From positions 1 through 51,349 of the forward strand of contig JAWKHI010000048.1 in the NCBI GenBank assembly GCA_041394885.1: 51,349 nt of DNA, in the 5' to 3' direction. The position numbers were made by a program, and so were the translations under genes. Source of the DNA: DSOI01 sp041394885 (GTDB taxonomy: Bacteria; Acidobacteriota; Terriglobia; Bryobacterales; Bryobacteraceae). Shown in pieces: positions 8,495 through 15,476 of this stretch; the stretch's first letter is position 1, and the number at the start of each line of letters is the position of its first letter. The notes beneath the pieces are model-generated. The model did not search any database. It saw only the letters and a list, made by a program, of their open reading frames with translations, and was not told the DNA's origin.

Positions 8495-8509
8495 TACAAT
8501 GCTCCCATG
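8495..8509 (+). promoter_or_regulatory. -10 hexamer placed for a leaderless transcript
   Basis: TACAAT at 8495-8500 ends 6 bases before the ATG at 8507, so the expected transcription start coincides with the start codon. GGAGG at 8487-8491 is too far for normal ribosome binding. This supports choosing 8507 as start and suggests the PIG-L gene has its own promoter. Confidence 0.4.
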
Positions 8510-9472
8510 CAACGACGCCACTTCCTGCATGCGGCCCTGACTCCCGGATTGGCCGCGCTGGCCCCGTCCCAACCCGCTTTCTCCCAGGCCACAGCGCCCT
8601 TTCTCGAGCGCCCCGCCACAGGCAAACCCCACCAGGGAAAAGTTCTGCTCGCCGTTCAGGCCCACTCCGACGACATTCCGCTCAACTCCGCCGGCACGGT
8701 GGCCAAACTCGTCGAGGAGGGCTACACCGGCTATCTCGTGCGGGCCTCCAATGATGACATGGGCGACGCTCCGGGTCTCGGCACGCCCGGCACCATCGGT
8801 GAGAACGTGCTCGGCAATGAGCGCGACAACGCAAAGCTGGTCTCGATTCTTGGCCTCGAGGACAAGTTCGACTTCAACTACAACAACCACATGATGGCCG
8901 GTGTGAGCCAGAACGAAATCATGGCCCGTCTGATCTTTCTCATCCGCCTGCTGAAGGTGGATACCGTGGTGTGTTGGGACCCGTGGGCGCACGACGAGGA
9001 AAACCCGGATCACTACATGATTGCCCGCGCTCTCGAAGCCGCCTGTTGGATCGCCGGCCGCAAGCATGACTTCCCCGAGCATTTCGCGGCCGGGCTCACT
9101 CCGCATGCCGTCACCGACAAATACTACTTTGCGCGCCGGCCCGAGATTACCCGGATTGTCGACATCTCAGGCGTGATCGACAAGAAGGCCGAGGCCAACC
9201 GCGCCAACGTCGCCAAAGGACCCGCGGGAACCAACGGATCCCGCCTCCGTGCGGAATTGGCGCGCCGCAACCTTCGCCTCCCGCTGCTCGACGGCAGCGA
9301 CGCCGAGGCGGACCGCAACTACATCAAGGAATTCATCCTCGCCCGGAATCGCGAACTCGGCCGCAAGTACGGAGTCCAGTACGCCGAGGCATTTCACTAC
9401 ATCGGCCCAGGCGCGGGCCGCAGTTCCAGGGTGGAGGAATACATCAAGCAAAACGCCCGGCCGCTGCGCTGA
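8507..9472 (+). CDS. Exported PIG-L/LmbE-family deacetylase
   Basis: 321 aa from the ATG at 8507; the frame is open further up to 8354 but that part overlaps the previous gene and has no signal sequence. The start is supported by MQRRHFLHAALTPGLAALA, a Tat-like or Sec signal peptide with the QRRHFLH box common in exported acidobacterial proteins. The family signature is AHSDD (residues about 52-56; usually AHPDD), which binds zinc, and the third ligand lies in NPDHYMIARA. PIG-L enzymes remove N-acetyl groups from GlcNAc-linked or similar substrates. The substrate here is unknown; export suggests an extracytoplasmic glycan. Confidence 0.9.
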   Translation: MQRRHFLHAALTPGLAALAPSQPAFSQATAPFLERPATGKPHQGKVLLAVQAHSDDIPLNSAGTVAKLVEEGYTGYLVRASNDDMGDAPGLGTPGTIGENVLGNERDNAKLVSILGLEDKFDFNYNNHMMAGVSQNEIMARLIFLIRLLKVDTVVCWDPWAHDEENPDHYMIARALEAACWIAGRKHDFPEHFAAGLTPHAVTDKYYFARRPEITRIVDISGVIDKKAEANRANVAKGPAGTNGSRLRAELARRNLRLPLLDGSDAEADRNYIKEFILARNRELGRKYGVQYAEAFHYIGPGAGRSSRVEEYIKQNARPLR

Positions 9473-9475
9473 CAC

Positions 9476-9517
9476 GCCTGCGCTTCGACGCCGGCGCTGC
9501 GATGCCGGCGCTACGAT
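9476..9517. repeat. Three tandem 14-bp units upstream of the CHAT gene
   Basis: GCCTGCGCTTCGAC (9476-9489), GCCGGCGCTGCGAT (9490-9503) and GCCGGCGCTACGAT (9504-9517) are three head-to-tail 14-bp units; the last two differ at one base. The last unit runs into GATAAT, a -10-like hexamer just before the GTG start at 9526. Confidence 0.6.
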
Positions 9518-9525
9518 AATAGTCA

Positions 9526-11730
9526 GTGACATTTCCGCATGCCGCCGCGCTGGCCATGTTCGCCATTGCGGCATCCGGCCCGCCCCTTGCCGCCCAGGAC
9601 TCGTCATCGCAGCCGCCGTCCGCGCTCGACCTGAATCGTCAGAGCGAGGCTCGCGCCGCCAAAGGCGACTACACCCAAGCCCTTGCCGGCGCCCTTGCAG
9701 CCAGCCGCCTGTACGCCGCGGCCGGTGACCGCAAAGGCCAAGCCAGCGCCCTGACCAATGCCGGCGTTGCCCGGTTGCGCCTGGGCGACTACGACGCCGC
9801 TCTGCGCGATTTCGAACAATCCGCCGCGTTGTGCGCCGCATCGGGCGACCTCGAATGCGAAATCCTGCGCCTCAACAACGCCGGAGGCGTTCACTACTAT
9901 CAAGGCCGCTATTCCGAAGCCGCGCGGCACTATCGCGCCGCGGAGCAACGCATGGAGGGTCATGCCGGCGAGGCGTGGTATGCGCGGGCTCGCCAGGTAA
10001 CGCTCGCCAATCGCGCCGCGCTGGAACAGCGCCTCGGCCACTACCAGGATGCGCTTACCATCTACCGGAATAGCGACGCCCAAGGCGAACATGCGCTCGC
10101 CCCGCGCGAGCGCGCCCGTCTCCTCGGCAATCTGGGCGCGCTCTACCGCCGGCTCGGCGATCCCGTCCGCGCGCTCGAGATCTACCGCGAAGCGGCGTCG
10201 CTTCTCGATCGGGACCCCAACGCGGATCTGCTGATCGGAGTCCTGCGGAACACCGGCATCATCCAGGGGCAGGACCTTCGCGATTGGCGCGGCGCCGAAT
10301 CGACGTTTCGCCGCGCGCTCGGGCTCGCGGAAAAATCCGGCAACCGGCGCCATATCGCGCAGAGCCACCTCTACCTTGGCGAGACGCTCCGCGCCCGCGG
10401 CCGCACCGATGGCTCTATCGCCGAATCCACGCAGGCGCTCGCCGTTGCCGGGGAGGCTCATCTCGACGAGGAACGGTGGAAAGCACTCCATGCCCTGGGA
10501 CGCACGCAAGAGGCGATCGAAGTGATCGAGAACCTTCGCGGCGGGATCGTCGAAACCGCTGCGCGCCAGGACTTTCTCGCTGACAAACGCACTGTCTACG
10601 ACGATTGGATCGCCAGCCAGCTCGAGCGAGGCGCTTCCGCCAGTGCACTGTTTGCTGCCATTGAGCGCCTGCATGGGCGCACGGTGCGGGACCGGATCGG
10701 CGAGCGGGGCCGGGATACGGAAGCGCCGGATCTCGCCGCGGCGCAGCGGGCTCTTCCGCCGTCGACAGCGCTGGCGGCGATCTGGCGGCACGGCGCCGGC
10801 CGGCAGCGCGCGGTTGTGTGGATCACCACACGACGGTCCGGCGTGGCGCAGTCCCTAACCGCGATCGACCCGCTCGGCGACGACGTCATCCGGAACCTGA
10901 TCGTCATTCCCGACGGTGAGTTCAGCGCCGAGACCGAACTTTGGCGGGGTCGGCCCCTGCTCGAACGGGTTACGGTGTCCTATCTGCCCGCCGCCGCGCT
11001 ACTCGCGGCCCCCGCCGGGTCCGGTTGGCTGTGGCCATGGCAGAACGCGTTCGCCGGCTTCGGCGATCCGGTGGATTCGGGCGCTGACCGGTTGCCGGCT
11101 TCGGCCGGCGAAGTCCAGGCCGTCGCGAATCTGATCGGCGGCAAGGCGGCCGTATTTCTCGGCGAGGCGAACCGCAAGGCCCGGTTTCTGGAGACTCGAG
11201 CCGCTGTCCTCCATCTGGCGACCCACGCCGCCGCCGACGTCGAGAATCCGGACGCGTCGCGCGTGAGCTTTTCCGGCGGCGACGCGCTCTACCTGCGCGA
11301 AGTGTACCGTCTCCGGCTGGAAGACTCGTTTCTGGTGACGCTCGCTGCCTGCGAGACCGAGCGCGGCCCCAATGCGGGCGGAGAGGGGGTTCGCGGATTC
11401 AGCCAGGCGTTCCTGGCCGCGGGAGCCCGCAGCGTGGTCTCGAGCCTTCGCCGCGTGGACGATCGAGCCACCGCCGCGCTGATGAAGCAGTTCTACTACC
11501 GTCTGGCAACCGGACGCTCCAAGGCGGAGGCCCTGCGTGAGGCCAAATTGACACTGCTTCATGCCGGGGGTGCGTGGGCGGACGCGCGCTACTGGTCCCC
11601 GTTCGTTCTGCTGGGCGACGGCGCCGGACGGCTGCCGCGGCGCGTCACCTGGCTCCAGCTCATCGCGGCCTCCGGGGCGGTCCTGTTTGGCTTGGCGTAC
11701 GCCGCCGGGGCCCTGCTTCGCCGCCTGTGA
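9526..11730 (+). CDS. Exported TPR-CHAT domain protein (caspase-like protease fold)
   Basis: 734 aa from a GTG at 9526. Residues 1-25 form a signal peptide ending AAQ. Residues about 35-340 contain tandem tetratricopeptide repeats (ALTNAGVARLRLGDYDAALRDF, LGNLGALYRRLGDPVRALEIY and others). Residues about 480-700 form a CHAT domain: catalytic His H567 in HLATHAAAD and catalytic Cys C609 in LAACETERG, followed by GVRGFSQAFLAAGA and the end helix. The last 25 residues are a transmembrane helix with basic tail. CHAT proteins are caspase-relatives (clan CD) that can act as proteases; both dyad residues are present here. The substrate is unknown. Signal peptide plus C-terminal anchor predict the CHAT domain on the periplasmic face. 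Confidence 0.92.
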   Translation: MTFPHAAALAMFAIAASGPPLAAQDSSSQPPSALDLNRQSEARAAKGDYTQALAGALAASRLYAAAGDRKGQASALTNAGVARLRLGDYDAALRDFEQSAALCAASGDLECEILRLNNAGGVHYYQGRYSEAARHYRAAEQRMEGHAGEAWYARARQVTLANRAALEQRLGHYQDALTIYRNSDAQGEHALAPRERARLLGNLGALYRRLGDPVRALEIYREAASLLDRDPNADLLIGVLRNTGIIQGQDLRDWRGAESTFRRALGLAEKSGNRRHIAQSHLYLGETLRARGRTDGSIAESTQALAVAGEAHLDEERWKALHALGRTQEAIEVIENLRGGIVETAARQDFLADKRTVYDDWIASQLERGASASALFAAIERLHGRTVRDRIGERGRDTEAPDLAAAQRALPPSTALAAIWRHGAGRQRAVVWITTRRSGVAQSLTAIDPLGDDVIRNLIVIPDGEFSAETELWRGRPLLERVTVSYLPAAALLAAPAGSGWLWPWQNAFAGFGDPVDSGADRLPASAGEVQAVANLIGGKAAVFLGEANRKARFLETRAAVLHLATHAAADVENPDASRVSFSGGDALYLREVYRLRLEDSFLVTLAACETERGPNAGGEGVRGFSQAFLAAGARSVVSSLRRVDDRATAALMKQFYYRLATGRSKAEALREAKLTLLHAGGAWADARYWSPFVLLGDGAGRLPRRVTWLQLIAASGAVLFGLAYAAGALLRRL

Positions 11731-11803
11731 GCCCTTTTCCCGCACGATCGCGCGTATGAGTTTGGACCCCGCCGAAACTATGGCGGCTGGAATGCATCTG
11801 ATC

Positions 11804-11845
11804 GAGTGATGGATATCGTAGTTTGAGTGATGGATACCGTAGTTT
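11804..11845. repeat. Two adjacent 21-bp direct repeats, candidate operator
   Basis: GAGTGATGGATAtCGTAGTTT (11804-11824) and GAGTGATGGATAcCGTAGTTT (11825-11845) follow head to tail with one mismatch. A 21-bp period equals two helical turns, so a DNA-binding protein would sit on one face. The second copy is immediately followed by TAGAGT (11848-11853), a possible -10, upstream of the gene at 11913. Confidence 0.6.
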
Positions 11846-11912
11846 GGTAGAGTACAAGGAGTGGGTGGGAGACCGATCCTGTCCCCGTCCGCCACTCCAG
11901 TAAGGACCATTT

Positions 11913-12629
11913 TTGAACCGCATCGCCTCTGCGCTGATCCTTGCCGCTTTGTCCGCCAACGCCGCTCCCGGCGTAAAAGACGAAGGAACCACGTTCCTCA
12001 ACCAGTACCTGGAAGCCACGCGCGCCCAAAAAGAGAAGCAGCAAGCCGTGGCCATGGACGTGGACATCCAGGCTTCCATTCCCTCGCTGAAGAAGAAGGG
12101 ACGGTTCCAGGCGCTGCGTCAGGTCACCCGGCTGGGAGCCATCACCTATCGCGCTATCACCTTTCAAGGCGACAATACTGTCAAGAAAGACGTCATCGCG
12201 CGCTACCTCCAGGCGGAGAAGGAAGCCACCGAAAAGAGCGGCCAGTCGCTCGGCATCACGCCCGAGAACTACAAGTTCGACTATTACGGCGAGTATGGTG
12301 AGGACCCTTGGCGCCTGCACCTGTTCGAGGTGATTCCGCGCAGCAAACGCCCGGGCCTGTTCCGCGGGTGGATCTGGATCGAGGCCACCACCGGGCTTCC
12401 GGTCCGCGAGCAGGGCGAGTTCGTCAAGAGCCCGTCATTATTTATTCGCAAGATCGCCTTTGTGCGTGACTACGCGATTCGGGACGGCATCGCCTACCTC
12501 ACCAGCATCGACTCGACGGTCCAAACCCGGATCATCGGCCCCGCTAACGTCCTGGTGCGGTATTCGAACCATCGCCCGGCCACCGAAAGCGAGGCAGCAG
12601 TGGCGGCGCAGGAAACCGCCGAGCGCTAA
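11913..12629 (+). CDS. Exported LolA/outer-membrane lipoprotein-sorting-like protein
   Basis: 238 aa from a TTG at 11913, chosen because AAGGA lies about 7 bases upstream and the N terminus NRIASALILAALSANAA is a signal peptide. The mature protein is rich in antiparallel beta segments (RFQALRQVTRLGAITYRAI, PGLFRGWIWIEATTGLPV, DSTVQTRIIGPA) typical of the LolA/LolB/RseB fold, which forms a half-barrel that holds lipid. The W-x-E-x-x-T-G-L-P-V stretch resembles the phrase found in outer-membrane lipoprotein-sorting proteins. The classification is by pattern and moderately sure. It stands alone, with a 21-bp direct repeat upstream that may regulate it. Confidence 0.65.
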   Translation: MNRIASALILAALSANAAPGVKDEGTTFLNQYLEATRAQKEKQQAVAMDVDIQASIPSLKKKGRFQALRQVTRLGAITYRAITFQGDNTVKKDVIARYLQAEKEATEKSGQSLGITPENYKFDYYGEYGEDPWRLHLFEVIPRSKRPGLFRGWIWIEATTGLPVREQGEFVKSPSLFIRKIAFVRDYAIRDGIAYLTSIDSTVQTRIIGPANVLVRYSNHRPATESEAAVAAQETAER

Positions 12630-12675
12630 GCCGGAGATCGGGTGCGCGACACAAAAGTGGAGCTGCTGGGCCGGT

Positions 12676-12706
12676 CCGCTACTGAGCCGCGAGGGTGAGC
12701 GAGCGG
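12676..12706. repeat. REP-like hairpin near RAYT remnant
   Basis: CCGCT at 12676-12680 pairs with AGCGG at 12702-12706 around a GC-rich interior (GAGCCGCGAGGGTGAG). It stands next to a decayed RAYT transposase; REP hairpins of this type are the known partners of RAYT proteins. Only this copy was noticed in the window. Confidence 0.45.
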
Positions 12707-12717
12707 TGGAGTGGATT

Positions 12718-13070
12718 TCATGGCACGTCACCCAAGAAGACCGCCATCGGCTCACCTTGCTCTTCAATCACAGAGCGAATCGCCTCACGAACATCCTGAT
12801 CCTTCCACAGCCATCTCGTGCTTCCGTGGCGTGCCCATCGTCTCCGGCCCGGTTTCTCAGGTTCAAGCCCGTTGAGGGCCCTGCTGGCATACGCCTTTCG
12901 GTCATTCCTCCCTTTTCCGGCGGGACTTCCGCCTCGACGATGACAGGTACGTGATTGCTCCGCACATGGGCAGCTAACAGAATCCACTTGCGATGTGAGC
13001 AGACCGCAACGAGCGCCTGAAGTACTGTCGCACGGCTCTCGCGGTCGATCACATAGGCTTGTTGATCCAT
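12718..13070 (-). pseudogene. REP-associated tyrosine transposase (RAYT, Y1_Tnp) remnant, frameshifted
   Basis: Two minus-strand frames carry consecutive parts of one RAYT protein. The upstream frame (to 13070) reads AYVIDRESRATVLQALVAV, then ILLAAHVRSNHVPVIVEAEV, which matches the His-x-His core of the Y1 transposase fold (usually HVHVVVEA; here HVPVIVEA, so one histidine is lost). The downstream frame (ending at 12718) continues KAYASRALNGLE, ARHGSTRWLW, VIEEQGEPMAVF. The frame changes near 12880-12900 and there is an in-frame TAG just before the first part, so the N terminus is missing. It is inactive as it stands. Confidence 0.8.
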
Positions 13071-13266
13071 GCTGCGACGTTCCGCGTCGGCGCGCTATGG
13101 ATTCGCTTCCACCAATCGGCCTCCAAACAGATTGTGACTACGCTCAGATTTCGTCGACGTGCCTGCGTTCCCACGAATCTACCGCGTTCATGTCGCGCAC
13201 CCCCGGAGATCACGCCGCTGGCGCGCCCCGGGCTCCAGCGACTATGATATCTGTGGAACCATTCCG

Positions 13267-14556
13267 ATGAAGCTATCCCGAAGAACGCTGTTGCGTGGAA
13301 TCGGCTTGGGCGGCTCGGCAGTCCGCGTTGGCCTTCCGCCGCTGGCGGCGATGTTCAATGGCAGCGGGACGGCGTATGCGGCGGACAGGGCGCCGGCAGC
13401 CGTCGAATCGCGCTTTGTGTTGTGGTTCAACGGCAACGGCATCCCGGAGCGATATTGGATTCCCGCCGAGACGGGCGAAGGCTTCGAGATGACGCCCTGC
13501 CTGGCGCCGCTAGAGCCGTTCCGCGACGACATTCACGTTCTGACGGGGCTCGACAATCCGGCGGCGCGCAATCCGGGCCCGGGCAACGATCATCATCGTT
13601 CGATGAGCGCGCTGGTGTCGGGAACGTCGTTCACGGGACGCGGAGCGGGCGGTCCGTCGATCGACCAGATCCTCGCGGCGAAGCTCGGGAGCGAGACGCG
13701 ATTCCGGTCCTTACAGATCGGCGTCTGCCAGGAGTCCCACGGCGAGAGTATCCACAACAATCTGAGTTGGGCCGGTTATGACCGGTCATTACCTCCCGAA
13801 GTAATTCCGCACAACCTGTTCTCGCGGCTCTTCGGCGCGCGCGAGATGTCGTGGATCGACCGCAAGCGCAGCGTCCTCGACGCCGTCCGGGATTCCGCGC
13901 GGCAGCTTCGCGGCGATCTTGGTGTGGAAGACCGGCGGCGCCTGGACGAGCATCTGACATCCATCCGCGAGTTGGAACGATCGATCGCCAGCCTGCCGCC
14001 GGAATACAGCCGCGCGCAGGAACCGGCCGAAGGCGGCGATATGAAGGACTATCCCCGTATCGCGAAATTACAGAGTGACTTACTGGTGCATGCCTTCGCG
14101 TCGGGACAAACGCGGGTGGCATCTTATATGTTGACCAAGTGCCAGAGCCTGGCGCGATTCCCGTGGCTGGGTTACACAAACCGGCGTCATCACGACTATA
14201 CGCATCAACGCGCCGACAGTCCCGAGGGTCAACGGATCTTACGCGACATCTGCCGGTGGCACGTGGAGGAGTTCGCGTACTTCCTGGCGAAGCTGAAGTC
14301 CATCCCGGAAGGGGAGGCGACCCTGCTCGACCGCTGCTGCATCCTCTATGTGCACGAGCACGCCGAAGCGAATGACCATAAGAATAATGGGCTTTCGGCG
14401 ATTCTCGCGGGCCACGCGGGCGGGCTGAAGACGGGTCTCCACACGGAGGTGACCGGTACCATCGGAGACGTGTACCTGACGCTGGCCGATGAGGTGCTGC
14501 GGCAGCCGCTCGGTGCGTTTCCCACCGGGGACAAAAAGCTGCCGTCGATCGTGTAG
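13267..14556 (+). CDS. DUF1552 family protein with Tat-type signal
   Basis: 429 aa from the ATG at 13267; an upstream in-frame ATG at 13159 would add residues with no signal and lies on the RAYT remnant. The N terminus MKLSRRTLLRGIGLGG is a twin-arginine signal (SRRTLLRG). The body matches DUF1552: WFNGNGIPERYWIP, LTGLDNPAARN, HHRSMSALVSGTSF, SLQIGVCQESH, LGYTNRRHHDYTHQ, LYVHEHAEANDHKNN and a final GDVYLTLADEVL. DUF1552 proteins are common in Acidobacteriota, Planctomycetota and Myxococcota and often sit beside DUF1592/DUF1588 cytochrome-like genes; no such partner is visible here. Function is unknown; a sulfatase-like fold has been suggested for this kind of sequence but I cannot confirm it. 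Confidence 0.92.
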   Translation: MKLSRRTLLRGIGLGGSAVRVGLPPLAAMFNGSGTAYAADRAPAAVESRFVLWFNGNGIPERYWIPAETGEGFEMTPCLAPLEPFRDDIHVLTGLDNPAARNPGPGNDHHRSMSALVSGTSFTGRGAGGPSIDQILAAKLGSETRFRSLQIGVCQESHGESIHNNLSWAGYDRSLPPEVIPHNLFSRLFGAREMSWIDRKRSVLDAVRDSARQLRGDLGVEDRRRLDEHLTSIRELERSIASLPPEYSRAQEPAEGGDMKDYPRIAKLQSDLLVHAFASGQTRVASYMLTKCQSLARFPWLGYTNRRHHDYTHQRADSPEGQRILRDICRWHVEEFAYFLAKLKSIPEGEATLLDRCCILYVHEHAEANDHKNNGLSAILAGHAGGLKTGLHTEVTGTIGDVYLTLADEVLRQPLGAFPTGDKKLPSIV

Positions 14557-14628
14557 TTCGGGGTTCTCCGAAACTGATAACGTCACTTACTATCTTTTCC
14601 AATCAGGTACACTGGCCGAAGCACAGCG

Positions 14629-15424
14629 ATGCCCATCCGAGACGGCACGAAGCTAGGGCCATACGCGATACTGTCCGCCATCGGCGCTGGCGGAATGGGC
14701 GAAGTCTACCGCGTGCGCGACAGCCGTCTGAATCGCACGATCGCGGTCAAAGTGCTGGCCCCAAACCTCTCGAGGTATTCCATCACCAAGCTGTCGATAC
14801 CATCTTGAGTGCCGATGTCGTAAGCCGGACAGATATGCGGGTGACTGAGCGCGGCTGCAGCGCGCGCTTCGCGCTCGAAACGCTGACGGTATGCGGAACA
14901 GCTCGAGGGCCGGGAAGACGCCCGCACAGATATCTTCGCATTCGGCCTGATCCTCTACGAGATGATCGGCGGAAAGCGGTCCTTCGAAGCCCGCAGTCAG
15001 GCGACGGTCATTTCCAACATGATGGCGAGCGATGCTCCACCGCATACGTCTCTTAGCCGTCAGGCGCCGGCGGTCGCATGCTGTGGACCAACCCCTCGAT
15101 AGCCTGGAGGCCAGCCGCTTCCGGGCACCGACAACGCCGTGCTTCCATTCTGGTCACCGGACAGCCGCTCGATAGCATTCGATGCGGAAGCGGAAAAACA
15201 GCTCAAGCGAATGGCCGTCTCAGGACGGACGATGGATAACCTATTCGTGCTACGAATCCGGCCGTTGGAAGTTGGAAGATACACGTCGCCGCGTTCCCGT
15301 CTTTCAGCAGCCGCCGCAGGTGTCGAACGCGGGCGGGATGGCGCGGCTATACCAACCCGTGGACGAGAACAACCAGCCCTACTATGTCGTAGCGAATTGG
15401 ACGTCTTTGCTGAAGCGCCAGTAA
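14629..15424 (+). pseudogene. Serine/threonine protein kinase pseudogene with PD40 remnants, internally inverted and deleted
   Basis: The N terminus is intact (MPIRDGTKLGPYAILSAIGAG, then GGMGEVYRVRD with the glycine loop and IAVKVLAPNL with the VAIK lysine) up to about 14770. The next kinase part (FEREARAAAALSHPHIC, LVMEYLE) is present but on the opposite strand, at 14775-14901. After that the plus strand resumes at the activation-segment end and subdomain IX (LEGREDARTDIFAFGLILYEM). The HRD and DFG parts are missing. Further on, PD40/TolB-like pieces appear in two frames (FWSPDSRSIAFDAE; QDGRWITYSCYESG). It cannot be a working kinase. Relatives are membrane kinases with a PD40 propeller, like the intact copy at 40306-42888. 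Confidence 0.85.
14769..14907. other. 127-bp inverted segment bounded by two CTCGAG palindromes
   Basis: CTCGAG occurs at 14769-14774 and 14902-14907. The 127 bases between them read as kinase only on the minus strand, while both flanks read as kinase on the plus strand. Flipping the segment restores the order APNLS-SCSAYRQRFERE on the left. On the right, LVMEYLEG then joins GREDARTDIFAFG through the same CTCGAG, with the catalytic loop lost between the two sites. Confidence 0.8.
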
Positions 15425-15476
15425 CTGGATCCGTGGCGTTTGTGTCCTCGGCGCGGGCGGGAGGGTAGCGTCGCGG

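Larger units (their letters stand above)
12630..13266. other. Intergenic region with REP/RAYT remnants
   Basis: Apart from the REP-like hairpin and the RAYT pseudogene there is no gene. The last 25 bases before 13267 contain TATGAT (13244-13249), a likely -10 for the DUF1552 gene. Confidence 0.5.
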
